A DNA stretch of 64,000 nucleotides, from assembly GCF_014645795.1 (NCBI RefSeq), contig NZ_BMMK01000011.1, forward strand, positions 46,304-110,303. The letters are read 5' to 3'. Positions 9,407 to 19,935 of the stretch are shown one piece after another. The notes under the pieces are model-generated. The model saw only the letters and a list, made by a program, of their open reading frames with translations. It was not told where the DNA came from and did not search any database. Made by a program: the position numbers and the translations under genes. Each line of letters opens with the position of its first letter. Position 1 is the stretch's first letter. This DNA comes from Longimycelium tulufanense. GTDB taxonomy: Bacteria > Actinomycetota > Actinomycetes > Mycobacteriales > Pseudonocardiaceae.

Positions 9407-10582
9407 ATGGGTGCACGGGCGGTCGTCGTGTGGGACGGGTCCTTCCTCGAGTACAAGCTGAGCGAGGACCATCCCCTCAACCCGATCCGGCTCGACCTGA
9501 CCATCCGGCTGGCCCGCGAGCTGGGCGTGCTGGACGGTGTCGACCTCCTTCCACCCCGGCCGGCCGAGGACGAGGAACTGGAGCGGGTGCACGAGCCCGG
9601 CTACCTCGCCGCCGTGCGGGCCGCACCGGCCGCGGACTGGGACGTCGGCCACGGCCTGGGGACCCCGGACAACCCGGTCTTCGACCGCATGCACGAGGCA
9701 TCCGCCCTGGTCGCCGGTGGCTCGGTGGCGGCGGCCGAGCAGATCCTCAACGGAAGTACTCACCGGGCGGTCAACATCGCCGGCGGCCTGCACCACGCCA
9801 TGGCAGACCACGCGGCCGGCTTCTGCGTCTACAACGACTGCGCGGTCGCCATCGCCTGGATGCTGGCGCAGGGCGTGGAGCGCATCGCCTACGTCGACGT
9901 GGACGTGCACCACGGCGACGGCGTGCAGGCCGCCTTCTACGCCGACCCCCGGGTGCTGACCCTCTCGCTACACCAGAACCCGCTGACGTTGTGGCCGGGC
10001 ACCGGTTATCCCGAGGAGCTCGGCCTGGACGGCGCCGAGGGCTGCGCCGTCAACCTGGCGCTTCCACCCGGCACCAACGACGAGGAGTGGTTGCGGGCGT
10101 TCCACGCCGTGGTGCCGTCGCTGCTCGCCCGGTTCCGGCCGCAGGTCCTGGTCACCCAGTGCGGCGCGGACACCCACCGGGAGGACCCGCTGGCCGAACT
10201 GTCCCTGTCGGTGGACGGCCACCGCACCATCTACCGGGCGTTGCGGGATCTCGCCGAGGAACACGCGCAAGGGCGGTGGCTGGCGCTCGGGGGCGGCGGG
10301 TACTCGCTGTTCCGGGTCGTGCCCCGCTCCTGGACGCACCTGCTCGCCACCGTGCTCGACCGCGACCTCGACCCGAACACGCCGGTGCCGGCGGGCTGGG
10401 TGGCGCGGACCGCACCGATCGTGCCGCACGTGCCGTTGCCGGCCAGCATGACCGACGGGTGCGACCCTGGCTGGGTGCGGTGGGAAGGAGCAGCCGACAC
10501 ACCGGTCGACCGAGCGATCCGGCAGACCAGGCGGGCCGTGTTCCCACTGCACGGCCTCGATCCGGACGACCCGCGCGACTAG
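9407..10582 (+). CDS. acuC: AcuC-type class I deacetylase (histone-deacetylase superfamily)
   Basis: 391 residues. It is a zinc-dependent deacetylase; AcuC of Bacillus removes acetyl groups from acetyl-CoA synthetase. The expected catalytic blocks are present: GGLHHAM, YVDVDVHHGDG (zinc ligands), the QCGADTH aspartate and GGGGYS with the catalytic tyrosine. The N-terminus (WDGSFLEYKLSEDHPLNPIR) is typical of AcuC. It is followed 23 bp later by a lysine acetyltransferase of the Pat type, so the two probably form an acetylation/deacetylation pair in one transcript. Confidence 0.9.
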   Translation: MGARAVVVWDGSFLEYKLSEDHPLNPIRLDLTIRLARELGVLDGVDLLPPRPAEDEELERVHEPGYLAAVRAAPAADWDVGHGLGTPDNPVFDRMHEASALVAGGSVAAAEQILNGSTHRAVNIAGGLHHAMADHAAGFCVYNDCAVAIAWMLAQGVERIAYVDVDVHHGDGVQAAFYADPRVLTLSLHQNPLTLWPGTGYPEELGLDGAEGCAVNLALPPGTNDEEWLRAFHAVVPSLLARFRPQVLVTQCGADTHREDPLAELSLSVDGHRTIYRALRDLAEEHAQGRWLALGGGGYSLFRVVPRSWTHLLATVLDRDLDPNTPVPAGWVARTAPIVPHVPLPASMTDGCDPGWVRWEGAADTPVDRAIRQTRRAVFPLHGLDPDDPRD

Positions 10583-10605
10583 CGACCAGGTGGACGGAGT
10601 CTGCT

Positions 10606-13356
10606 GTGGACGGTGTAGGACCCAACGGGGCGGCGGAGGCGCACACCCTCGCCGCGGGTGACGGCCGGACGGATGCCGCGCCCGCCGCATCGAATAAGGC
10701 GGAGCCCGGTACCCACGACTACCCCCGGCACTGGGAAGCCGACGTCGTACTGTCCGACGGCGGCACCGTCCACCTGCGCCCCATCACGCCCGGCGACGCC
10801 GAACGCCTCATCGCCTTCCACGGCAGGCTCAGCGAACGCACCCGCTACCTGCGTTACTTCGGCCCCTACCCGCGGATGCCGCAGCGCGACGTCCGCCGGT
10901 TCACCACGGTCGACTACCGGGACCGGGTCGCGCTGATCGCGTTGCTGGGCGACGACATCGTCGCGGTGGGCCGCTACGACCGGCTGGGCGGCGGCGACTC
11001 GGCCGAGGTCGCCTTCGTGGTGGCGGACGCCCACCAGGGCCGCGGCCTGGGCTCGATCCTGCTCGAGCACCTGGCCGCGGCCGCGCGCGAGTGCGGCCTG
11101 CGCCGGTTCGTCGCCGAGGTGTTGGCCGAGAACAGCCAGATGGTGCGGGTGTTCCGGGACGCCGGATACCGGGTCAGCCGCGCGTTGGAGGAGGGTGTGC
11201 TGCACCTGGAGTTCGCCATCGACCCCACCGAGGAGTCGGTCGCGGTGGCCAGGGCCCGGGAGCAGGCGGCCGAGGCACGCAGCGTGCACAACTTGCTGCA
11301 TCCCCGTTCGGTTGCGGTGATCGGTGCATCGACCGACGAGTCCAAGATCGGTCACGCGGTGCTGCGCAACCTGCTGGCCGCCAACTTCACCGGCCCGGTC
11401 TACCCGGTCAACGCCGAGCACCGCTCGGTGCGCGGGGTGCGCGCCTACCCCTCGGTGCTGGACATCCCGGACGAGGTTGATCTCGCCGTGGTGGCGGTTC
11501 CGGCCGCCGGGGTGGACGAGGTGATGGACGCCTGTCTGGCCAAGGGCGTCAAGGCACTCGTCGTGGTGACGTCGGGGTTCGGGGAAAGGGGCCTGGACGG
11601 GCTGACGGCGGAGCGTCGCCTCGTGGCGGAGGCCAGGGCGCACGGGATGCGTGTGGTGGGCCCGAACGCGTTGGGCGTGGCCAACACCCACCCGGAGGTG
11701 CGGCTCAACGCCACACTGGCGCCGGTGCTGCCTGGCCGCGGCCGGGTCGGTTTCTTCGCGCAGTCCGGTGCCCTGGGCATCGCCATCCTCGCCGCCGCGG
11801 CCGAGCGCGGCCTGGGCCTGTCCACCTTCGTCTCCGCCGGCAACCGCGCCGACGTCTCCGGCAACGACCTGCTGCAGTACTGGGAGACCGATCCGGCGAC
11901 CGATGTGGTCCTGCTCTACCTGGAATCCTTCGGTAACCCGCGCAAGTTCGCCCGGCTCGCCCGCCGGCTGGGCCGCAGCAAGCCGATCGTGGTGGTGAAG
12001 TCCGGTCGGCACGCGGTCAGCCCGGCGCTGGCGGCCACCGGCGTGGAGGTCGACGAGGCCAGCGTGCGGGCGTTGTTCGAGCAGGCCGGCGTGATCCGGG
12101 TGGAGTCGCTGGCCCAGCTGTTCGACACCGCGCTGCTGCTGGCGCACCAGGCGCTGCCGGCCGGGAACCGGGTGGCGATCGTCGGGAACTCCACGGCGCT
12201 GGGGGTGCTGGCGGCGGACGCCGCACTGGCCGGTGGGCTGGAGCTGGCCGCCGACCCGGTCGACGTCGGTTCCTCGGCCCGGCCCGCCGAGTTCGCCGCC
12301 GCGGTGCAACGCGCGGCGAGTCAGGACGACGTCGATGCATTGGTCGTCGTGTTCGTGCCGCCCATCGCCGTACCGGGCACGTCCTATGCGCGGGCCCTGC
12401 GCGTGGCGTTGCGCGGTTCGGGAAAGCCGGTGGTGTCGACGTTCCTGGCGGCGGAGGGCGTGCCTGCCGAGCTGGCCGTGCCGGGCCCGGACGGCTCACC
12501 CGGGCCGGGCTCGATCCCGTCCTATCCCAGCCCGGAGCGGGCCGTGCTCGCCCTCGCGCGGGTGGCCCGCTACGCCCGGTGGCGCTCGTCCCCACAAGGA
12601 CACTTCGTGCGCCCGGAGCGGGAGATCCGGCCGCAGGCGGCACGCGCACTGGTCACCGACTGGATGTCCGACGGCGAGCGGCGGCTCACCGACGGTGAGG
12701 CCGTCGAACTGTTGTCCTGCTACGGAATTGATGTCGTTCCGTTCCGGGTCGTGTCCGATGTGGACGCTGCGCTGGCCGCGGCCGACTCGCTCGGTTACCC
12801 GGTGGCCCTGAAGTCGGCGAGCCCACGGCTCCGGCACCGCGGTGACCTGGTGGGGGTGCGGCTCGACCTGGACACCCCCGCGGCGGTGCGCACCGGCTAC
12901 ACCGCACTGCGCGAGGTCTCGGGCATCAACGAGGTGTACGTCCAACGCATGGCACCCAAGGGAGTGTCGTGCGTGATCGGCCTGCAGGACGACCCGTCGT
13001 TCGGAACCCTGGTGTCCTTCGGGCTCTCCGGCGTGGCCAGCGACCTGCTCGGCGACCGTGCGTACCGGGCCGTCCCACTGTCAGATGTGGACGTTGCGGC
13101 CCTGGTTCGGGCGCCCAAGGCGGCACCGTTGCTCACCGGCTACCGGGGCGCGGAGCCCGCGGACCTGGCGGCCCTGGAGAACCTCGTGCTCAGGGTCGCG
13201 ACGTTGGCCGAGGATGTGCCGGAGGTCCGTTCGCTGGCGCTGGAGCCGGTGCTCGCCTCGGCCGCCGGCGCCTACGTCGCCAGCGCGCGAATCACCCTTG
13301 GTCCACCACCGTCGCGACCCGACACCGGACCCCGTCGGCTACGCCGGTCCTACTGA
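10606..13356 (+). CDS. Protein lysine acetyltransferase: GNAT domain fused to ADP-forming acyl-CoA synthetase-like domains
   Basis: 916 residues. The GTG at 10606 sits 6 nt after GGAG; a much longer in-frame extension upstream overlaps acuC and is rejected. Order: a short disordered N-terminus, GNAT domain (about residues 42-210, with acetyl-CoA loop QGRGLG near 143), CoA-binding domain (from about 229, SVAVIGAS), succinyl-CoA-ligase-like domains (GPNALG, FFAQSGALG) and a C-terminal ATP-grasp domain from about 696. An N-terminal GNAT before the ACD module is the arrangement called type II Pat in actinomycetes, which acetylates and inactivates acetyl-CoA synthetase. Position right after acuC supports this. 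The exact substrate is inferred. Confidence 0.85.
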   Translation: MDGVGPNGAAEAHTLAAGDGRTDAAPAASNKAEPGTHDYPRHWEADVVLSDGGTVHLRPITPGDAERLIAFHGRLSERTRYLRYFGPYPRMPQRDVRRFTTVDYRDRVALIALLGDDIVAVGRYDRLGGGDSAEVAFVVADAHQGRGLGSILLEHLAAAARECGLRRFVAEVLAENSQMVRVFRDAGYRVSRALEEGVLHLEFAIDPTEESVAVARAREQAAEARSVHNLLHPRSVAVIGASTDESKIGHAVLRNLLAANFTGPVYPVNAEHRSVRGVRAYPSVLDIPDEVDLAVVAVPAAGVDEVMDACLAKGVKALVVVTSGFGERGLDGLTAERRLVAEARAHGMRVVGPNALGVANTHPEVRLNATLAPVLPGRGRVGFFAQSGALGIAILAAAAERGLGLSTFVSAGNRADVSGNDLLQYWETDPATDVVLLYLESFGNPRKFARLARRLGRSKPIVVVKSGRHAVSPALAATGVEVDEASVRALFEQAGVIRVESLAQLFDTALLLAHQALPAGNRVAIVGNSTALGVLAADAALAGGLELAADPVDVGSSARPAEFAAAVQRAASQDDVDALVVVFVPPIAVPGTSYARALRVALRGSGKPVVSTFLAAEGVPAELAVPGPDGSPGPGSIPSYPSPERAVLALARVARYARWRSSPQGHFVRPEREIRPQAARALVTDWMSDGERRLTDGEAVELLSCYGIDVVPFRVVSDVDAALAAADSLGYPVALKSASPRLRHRGDLVGVRLDLDTPAAVRTGYTALREVSGINEVYVQRMAPKGVSCVIGLQDDPSFGTLVSFGLSGVASDLLGDRAYRAVPLSDVDVAALVRAPKAAPLLTGYRGAEPADLAALENLVLRVATLAEDVPEVRSLALEPVLASAAGAYVASARITLGPPPSRPDTGPRRLRRSY

Positions 13357-13576
13357 CCGCAGCCGACCCACCGGTGCCGGCTCGCTGAACGTGGTGCTGT
13401 CGGAAGCGGATGAGCGCAGTGCGCGAACCGTGACTTTCACCTTGCGTGCAGGCCGGGCAGCCAACCGAGTGGGTCGGTGAGTGGAGGTAACTGGCCAGGG
13501 TGGGTTTCGTTGCTTGATGCCGCAGCCATGCGTTGACTTCTAGGCGTTGGTCACACCAACGAACTGGAGGTTCTGG

Positions 13577-13765
13577 ATGGCTCTGCTCGCCCGCGCCGCC
13601 AAGGTTGCCGTCGTTGCCTTCGCGGCCGTCGCGTTCCCGCTCGCCGCCGCAACGCCCGCCCAGGCCGACCCGGAGATCATCTACTACTACCCGTACGGAA
13701 CTTACGCCGTTGCGGTGGTCGACGGCGTGCCCGTCTACTACGCGCCCTACCTGCTGCTGATCTGA
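13577..13765 (+). CDS. Small tyrosine-rich exported peptide, function unknown
   Basis: 62 residues. The ATG at 13577 is preceded by CTGGAGG with good spacing, which makes a real gene likely despite the size. Residues 1-29 form a clear signal peptide (two basic residues, hydrophobic Val/Ala core, ATPAQA cleavage site). The mature peptide is only about 33 residues, with tyrosines in short runs (IIYYYPYG, VPVYYAPY) and a hydrophobic end. It is followed by a strong terminator, so it is monocistronic. I do not recognise the family. Confidence 0.65.
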   Translation: MALLARAAKVAVVAFAAVAFPLAAATPAQADPEIIYYYPYGTYAVAVVDGVPVYYAPYLLLI

Positions 13766-13773
13766 TTCCCTCT

Positions 13774-13812
13774 CCGGTGGCCCGTCCGCGTGCCCGACGG
13801 GCGGGCCACCGG
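13774..13812 (+). terminator. Terminator of the small exported peptide gene
   Basis: 10-bp inverted repeat (CCGGTGGCCC / GGGCCACCGG) with a loop of about 19 nt that can pair further, 8 bp after the stop codon. Confidence 0.65.
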
Positions 13813-13888
13813 CCCGGGGACACTGCCGTGGTCCCCTGCGGGGCCGAATCCCCTACCGGGAGTGGCGCCTCCTCGCTAGCGTCACCGC

Positions 13889-14428
13889 ATGTGGGTTCCC
13901 GAGCTGCTGACACCCAGGCTTCGGCTTCGGCCCCTCCGGCTCGCGGACAGCGGTGATCTTTACGAGCTGTTGCGGGAGCCGGCTGCTACGCGCTTCCTGC
14001 CGTTCGAGCCCACCCCGGAGTTGGTGTGGGAGCACGTCCTGGAGTCGGTCGCCGCGCGGTACACCCCGGGGATGGGCTCCTTCGTCTGGGAGGAGCGGGA
14101 AACCGGGAGATTCGTGGGGCACGGCGACCTGCGTCCATCGCAGGAAACCGAGGACGAGCGGATCGAGACAGGGTGGTACCTGATGCGGCGATACCGGGGG
14201 AGAGGACTGGCCGTGGAGGCGACGCGTGCCATCCTGCGGCACGCGTTCCGAACCATGGACCTGCCGGAGGTCATCGCGCTGGTGCACGAAGAGAACGAGG
14301 CATCACGACGAGTTGCCCGCCGGCTCGGCTTTCGCATCGAGCAATGCGGGACTTACTACGGGGGACCACACCTGCTGTACACGGTGGATAGTCGGAGTGG
14401 ACAACAGGATCCTGAGGCGGTGCAGTGA
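13889..14428 (+). CDS. GNAT family N-acetyltransferase (RimJ/RimL type)
   Basis: 179 residues. It transfers acetyl from acetyl-CoA to an amine. The fold markers are the N-terminal TPRLRLRPLRLAD, the GWYLMRRYRGRGLAVEAT acetyl-CoA loop (RGRGLA) and HEENEASRRVARRLGF near the end, the usual RimJ/RimL-like pattern. The ATG at 13889 has no strong Shine-Dalgarno sequence but is the first start before the conserved opening. The reading frame ends 5 bp from a decayed rtcB fragment, so the last dozen residues may come from sequence beyond an ancient breakpoint. The substrate cannot be told. Confidence 0.8.
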   Translation: MWVPELLTPRLRLRPLRLADSGDLYELLREPAATRFLPFEPTPELVWEHVLESVAARYTPGMGSFVWEERETGRFVGHGDLRPSQETEDERIETGWYLMRRYRGRGLAVEATRAILRHAFRTMDLPEVIALVHEENEASRRVARRLGFRIEQCGTYYGGPHLLYTVDSRSGQQDPEAVQ

Positions 14429-14432
14429 TCTC

Positions 14433-14600
14433 TGTCGACCCCTTGCCGTAATGGACGTCAGGCATGACCGCGATGTGTTTGACCACCCACGGCAGCGTCG
14501 CGATGTTTCGCAGCCGCTGCATCGCCTGCGATTCCACGTCATCGGCGCGGGTCTACAGCCGGATGTCCACGTGCTTGCCAGGGATGGTCTCGATTGCCAT
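14433..14600 (-). pseudogene. rtcB: 5' remnant of rtcB (RNA ligase) with an internal stop
   Basis: Reading down from the ATG at 14600 gives MAIETIPGKHVDIRL, a TAG at 14553-14555, then VESQAMQRLRNIATLPW and HIAVMPDVHYGKG. This is the conserved N-terminal segment of RtcB, the 3'-phosphate/5'-OH RNA ligase. The TAG falls where the family usually has Trp (IRLW), one base from TGG. Similarity stops at about 14433, next to the GNAT stop, and the metal-binding and guanylation domains are missing. It is therefore a truncated, non-functional remnant. Confidence 0.75.
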
Positions 14601-14642
14601 GCCACTACCGTAGGTAACTCGGTTCAGTGATTTTTCTTGCTG

Positions 14643-14782
14643 ATAAACACTTTATGCGTTTCGTCGTCTTCTGTAGACGGTTCGTCCCGTCTCGCTTCCG
14701 GACGGTGTCCGGGCCTTTCCCGGCCTGAGGATCTTTCAGCGCCACCAGCAACGGAGATCCGTGCATACCACCTACGAAGTAG
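14643..14782. other. Hairpin-dense, relatively A/T-rich non-coding stretch (possible structured RNA)
   Basis: Six consecutive short hairpins: 14643-14655 (ATAAA/TTTAT), 14675-14692 (AGACGG/CCGTCT), 14698-14712 (CCGGAC/GTCCGG), 14709-14723 (CCGGG/CCCGG, overlapping), 14729-14760 (GGATCT/AGATCC) and 14772-14782 (CTAC/GTAG). No reading frame here resembles a protein. It lies just upstream of the rtcB remnant on the minus strand. It may be the relic of an RNA gene, but no known RNA family was recognised. The rest of 14783-14957 shows nothing. Confidence 0.3.
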
Positions 14783-14957
14783 CGGTCTCTGGCTTGATGC
14801 CCGCCCCGCACCTGCGTCCGGCTCGAGGCGATCGTTGTGAAGGTGACGAGGCGCAACAGCACGAGTCTGCTGCGTCACGTTCCGTTCTGTGACGGTCATC
14901 CGCCATTGAGCTCCTGCACCGTGCAACCGAGTTCGGTTCGGGCACCGTCCTTGGGGC

Positions 14958-15425
14958 ATGAGGAGGCTTGCGACCCTGATCGGTGCGGGCGGGCTGGTCC
15001 TGCTGGCCACGGCCTGTGCCAACGAACCGCGCGACGTCGGTTTCGGCGCCTCGCCCCCGCCGGTGACGAGCTCGGCGCCGTCCACGGAGCCCGAACTCGT
15101 CCCGAGACCGCCCGAGGGCGGCAATGAGGTCCCCAAGGGCCAGGTGGACGTCAGCGCGCTCCCCGAGGACTACCCGCGCCTGGTCTGGCTGCAGGGCGAC
15201 GACCGGACGGTTGGCGTCCACGGCCAGGAGGGTGGCTGCGGCAAGGTCTCCGCTGCGGTGACCGAGCAGAGCGCGGAGAAGGTCCGGCTCCACCTCACGG
15301 AGAAGGTGCCGGCCAACAGCGGCCCCTGCACGATGGACCTGCGCTACCCGTCGCTGACGGTGTCGTTGGACCAGCCCCTGGGTGACCGCACGGTCGTGGT
15401 CACTGCGGAAACCGTCCAGGAGTAA
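14958..15425 (+). CDS. Predicted lipoprotein, function unknown
   Basis: 155 residues. A lipoprotein signal peptide ends in the lipobox LLATAC, with Cys20 as the lipidated residue, so it is anchored on the outer face of the membrane. A Pro/Ser-rich linker (residues 30-58) leads to a compact domain of about 90 residues with two further cysteines (GGCGK, GPCTM) that could form a disulphide. No enzyme motif is visible. The gene is preceded by the rtcB relic region and convergent with fumarase. Confidence 0.75.
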   Translation: MRRLATLIGAGGLVLLATACANEPRDVGFGASPPPVTSSAPSTEPELVPRPPEGGNEVPKGQVDVSALPEDYPRLVWLQGDDRTVGVHGQEGGCGKVSAAVTEQSAEKVRLHLTEKVPANSGPCTMDLRYPSLTVSLDQPLGDRTVVVTAETVQE

Positions 15426-15625
15426 CCGAACGAGCGCATCCGAGCCCGGCGCGACCCTACTCACCGAGCTGGTTGTCCGCAGCGAGTGCCGTATTGCCAG
15501 CATGGGCACAGACCACCCGGGCCGCCGTTTCACGGCTATCGATGGCGAACGCGCTTACCGGAGCATCAGTCCGATTCCGCAGCACATGCGCTTCCGGTGA
15601 ATGCTGGGCGCCAACACCGTGTCGA

Positions 15626-15667
15626 TGCCTCGTGGCTGGACCGACGCCCCGGCCCAGCCACGAGGCA
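15626..15667 (-). terminator. Terminator of fumarase gene
   Basis: Perfect 14-bp inverted repeat (TGCCTCGTGGCTGG / CCAGCCACGAGGCA) with a 14-nt loop, 9 bp past the fumarase stop on the minus strand. Confidence 0.75.
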
Positions 15668-15676
15668 CAGACCGGG

Positions 15677-17338
<1,662 letters not shown>

Positions 17339-17733
17339 GTCGCGAGCTCCCTTGCGCGCGTTCGGGTACCTGCTGGACCGTACCCCGCGCTCCCTCCGCC
17401 CCGGACGCTGCGGTGATGTGATCCCTGTCGGCCGCCGCCGGTCACGGACCGGTGGTTCGGAACTCGCCGATGTGACCGGCGAGCTACTGGGCGCGGCCGA
17501 AAGGCGGGACGGCAAGGGGATGCCGGCCATGGGCAGGTGTCCCGCGTGCGCTGCGCAACCGCCCCAATGTCCATGTGCACCAACAAAGTTCGGAGCCTGG
17601 GAGAACGGAGCTGGCCGGTGACGGTGGGGCCGGACGGCGGGGTACCGCCAGCACCAGATGATCATGGTGAGGCTTTGTCACGATTCGACATAGCTACAGT
17701 CGCCGATGTCTCCGTCAACGAAGGAAGGCCCGC
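17339..17733. other. Divergent intergenic region, fumarase / tyrosine phosphatase
   Basis: 395 bp between divergent genes, so it must hold both promoters. I could not place a convincing -35/-10 pair. The A/T-richer segment around 17665-17705 is the most likely promoter area of the phosphatase gene. Confidence 0.35.
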
Positions 17734-18507
17734 ATGACCGTCATCGAGGTCCCGCCCGCCCACCAGCCCGCCGACCGCATGGTCAACCTGCGCGACCTCG
17801 GCGGCCTGCCCACCGAGGACGGCGGCCGGACCCTGGACGGTGTGCTCTATCGCGGCGACGCCCCGCACCCGGGCGACCACACCCCGACGGGGCTGGCGCA
17901 CTGGCCGCCCCGCGTGGTCGTGGACCTGCGCGCCACCATCGAGCACAACGGGCACCCGCACCCCTTGGCCTGCAACGGCACCCGGGTGCACCGGATCCCG
18001 CTGCTGGACGACATCGCGGCCGCACCGCAGGACACGCCGGTCACGTTGCCCACCCTGGTCACGATCTACACCCACCTGCTGGACGGGTCGGCCGTGGATC
18101 TCGCCCGCGTGGCCGGCATCGTCGCCGCGGCGGAGGGCCCCACCCTGATCCACTGTTCGGCCGGCAAGGACCGCACCGGTGTGGCGGTCGCGTTGCTGCT
18201 CCGCGCCGCCGGTGTCCGCCGGGACGCGGTGGTTGCCGACTACGTCCGGACCGATCGGAACATGCCTGGGGTGATGCTGCGGATGGCCGGCAACCCGATG
18301 CTCCCGCCGGGGGTGGACCCGCAGGCCGTCCGCGAGCTGATGTCCGCGCCGGCCGCGGCGATCGGGGTCGTGCTCGACCGGATCGACGCGCACCCGGGCG
18401 GGGCCTACGGCTGGCTGCGCGACCACGGCGCCCGCACCGCCGACCTGGACCGGTGGCGTGCCCGGCTGGTGGACGTTCACCGGCCGACGCGGCTGTCGAC
18501 CCGGTGA
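17734..18507 (+). CDS. Tyrosine-protein phosphatase (PtpB-like, DSP/PTP superfamily)
   Basis: 257 residues. The protein-tyrosine phosphatase loop HCSAGKDRTG, with nucleophile Cys and Arg, lies near residue 145. The N-terminal NLRDLGG and LYRGDAP blocks are typical of PtpB-like lipid/tyrosine phosphatases of actinobacteria. The Asp in VVDLRA may help catalysis. The ATG at 17734 follows GAAGGAAGG. No membrane segments. The natural substrate (phosphotyrosine or phosphoinositide) cannot be read from the sequence. Confidence 0.88.
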   Translation: MTVIEVPPAHQPADRMVNLRDLGGLPTEDGGRTLDGVLYRGDAPHPGDHTPTGLAHWPPRVVVDLRATIEHNGHPHPLACNGTRVHRIPLLDDIAAAPQDTPVTLPTLVTIYTHLLDGSAVDLARVAGIVAAAEGPTLIHCSAGKDRTGVAVALLLRAAGVRRDAVVADYVRTDRNMPGVMLRMAGNPMLPPGVDPQAVRELMSAPAAAIGVVLDRIDAHPGGAYGWLRDHGARTADLDRWRARLVDVHRPTRLSTR

Positions 18508-18845
18508 GCGGGGCAGGAGCAACGAGAACGTCCCGCGAACCACCGGCGAAGAGCACGTGGGGAAACCAGCGAGAGAGCAACGGGAGAACGGGGCGCCTCG
18601 TGGGCGGTGTTGCCGTATGCCCACGAGGTGCCCGCAAAGTTCGGAAGGCCGGGCCGGCCCCCGACCGTCCCGACCTCCCGGGGGTGGCGACCGCGAAGGG
18701 TTGCTGATCCGTCGCGTCGCGTGGTCCATCGTCGACGCCCGACGTTGCCGTGACGACTGTCACAAGTCAATGCGGCCGTTCGTGTGAGTTCGCTGGGCGG
18801 TGCGGCGGCGGGGCGCCTGCCCCGTGCCTCCCCGGATCCGGGCCG
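18508..18845. other. Intergenic stretch, convergent phosphatase / sigB
   Basis: 338 bp. The only structure I see is a 12-bp palindrome CCCGGATCCGGG near 18831 close to the sigB stop, which may help terminate. No protein-like frame. Confidence 0.3.
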
Positions 18846-19823
18846 TCAGCTGGCGTAGGCGCGCAACCGCTCGGCGCGGTCGCCCTGGCGGAGCTTCGCC
18901 ATGACCTCGCGCTCGATCTGCCGTACCCGCTCGCGGGACAACCCGAACCGCTTGCCGATCTGGTCGAGCGTCTTGGGCTGGCCGTCGTCCAGCCCGTAGC
19001 GCATCCGGATCACGCTCTGCTCGCGCTCGTCCAGCGTCGCGAGCACCCGCCGCAGGTCGTCCTGCAGCAGGCCGGAGATGACGGCGTTCTCCGCGTCGGT
19101 GGCCTCGGCGTCCTCGATGAAGTCGCCCAGCGGGGCGTCCTCCTCGGCGCCCACCGGCATGTCCAGGCTCACCGGGTCGCGCGCGTGGTCGAGCAGGTCG
19201 GAGACCTTCTCCGCCGGGATGCCCGACTCGCTGGCCAGCTCCTCGTGCGTGGCCTCCCGGCCGAGCTGCTGGTGCAGCTCGCGCTTGATCCGGGCGAGCT
19301 TGTTCACCTGCTCCACCAGGTGCACCGGCAGCCGGATCGTGCGGCCCTGGTCGGCCATCCCGCGCGTGATCGCCTGCCGGATCCACCAGGTGGCGTAGGT
19401 GGAGAACTTGAAGCCCTTGGTGTAGTCGAACTTCTCCACGGCGCGGATCAGGCCGAGGTTGCCCTCCTGGATCAGGTCCAGCAGCGGCATGCCACGGCCG
19501 GTGTAGCGCTTGGCGAGGCTGACCACCAGCCGCAGGTTGGCCTCCAGCAGGTGGTTCTTGGCCACCCGGCCGTCGCGGACGAGCTCCTCCAGCTCGGCCC
19601 GGCGCCTGGGGGCCAGCTTGCGGGCGGTCTCCAGCATGTGCTGGGCGAACACGCCGGCCTCGATCCGCTTGGCGAGCTCGACCTCCTCCTGGGCGGTGAG
19701 CAGCTTGGTGCGGCCGATGCCGTTCAGGTACACGCGCACCAGGTCGGCTGACGGCCCCTGCGCGTCGAGGTCGACCTCGGGCATGATGACCTCAGGGTCG
19801 AAGGCGGTCTGCGGGACGGTCAT
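18846..19823 (-). CDS. sigB: RNA polymerase sigma factor SigB (group 2, RpoD-like)
   Basis: 325 residues. It has regions 1.2 to 4 but not the long acidic/basic N-terminus of SigA. Region 2 contains [15 protein letters not shown] and [19 protein letters not shown], the -10-binding [12 protein letters not shown] follows, and region 4 has [12 protein letters not shown], which contacts -35. The ATG at 19823 follows GGGAGGGAG. It resembles mycobacterial SigB, a stress and stationary-phase sigma. It lies about 17 kb from sigA, close to dtxR, as in mycobacteria. An ECF-type promoter sits about 110 bp upstream. Confidence 0.92.
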   Translation of the reverse strand: MTVPQTAFDPEVIMPEVDLDAQGPSADLVRVYLNGIGRTKLLTAQEEVELAKRIEAGVFAQHMLETARKLAPRRRAELEELVRDGRVAKNHLLEANLRLVVSLAKRYTGRGMPLLDLIQEGNLGLIRAVEKFDYTKGFKFSTYATWWIRQAITRGMADQGRTIRLPVHLVEQVNKLARIKRELHQQLGREATHEELASESGIPAEKVSDLLDHARDPVSLDMPVGAEEDAPLGDFIEDAEATDAENAVISGLLQDDLRRVLATLDEREQSVIRMRYGLDDGQPKTLDQIGKRFGLSRERVRQIEREVMAKLRQGDRAERLRAYAS

Positions 19824-19935
19824 CGAGCTCCCTCCCCGGTGCGGGCGGCAGGTGTGCGGGGCGTCGCACACCGGCGCTGCGCTGCGCGGTGAGCTTCGTC
19901 GCGACGCTCATCGCTGTTCGGCTGGACATCAGGGG

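Noticed and set aside
9250-10605. Long in-frame N-terminal extension of the acetyltransferase gene
   Set aside because: It runs in another frame over acuC, has Arg/Gly-rich shadow composition, and a GTG with GGAG at 10606 gives the natural start.
10579-12309. 576-residue minus-strand open frame
   Set aside because: Antisense of the GNAT-ACD acetyltransferase.
14675-14692. GGTTCGTCC resembling a tRNA T-arm
   Set aside because: The loop is six rather than seven nucleotides and no acceptor or D-arm pairs with it; no tRNA can be folded.
14605-14862. 85-residue minus-strand frame before the rtcB remnant
   Set aside because: It lies over the hairpin-rich stretch and has no protein family look; an RNA or relic is more likely.
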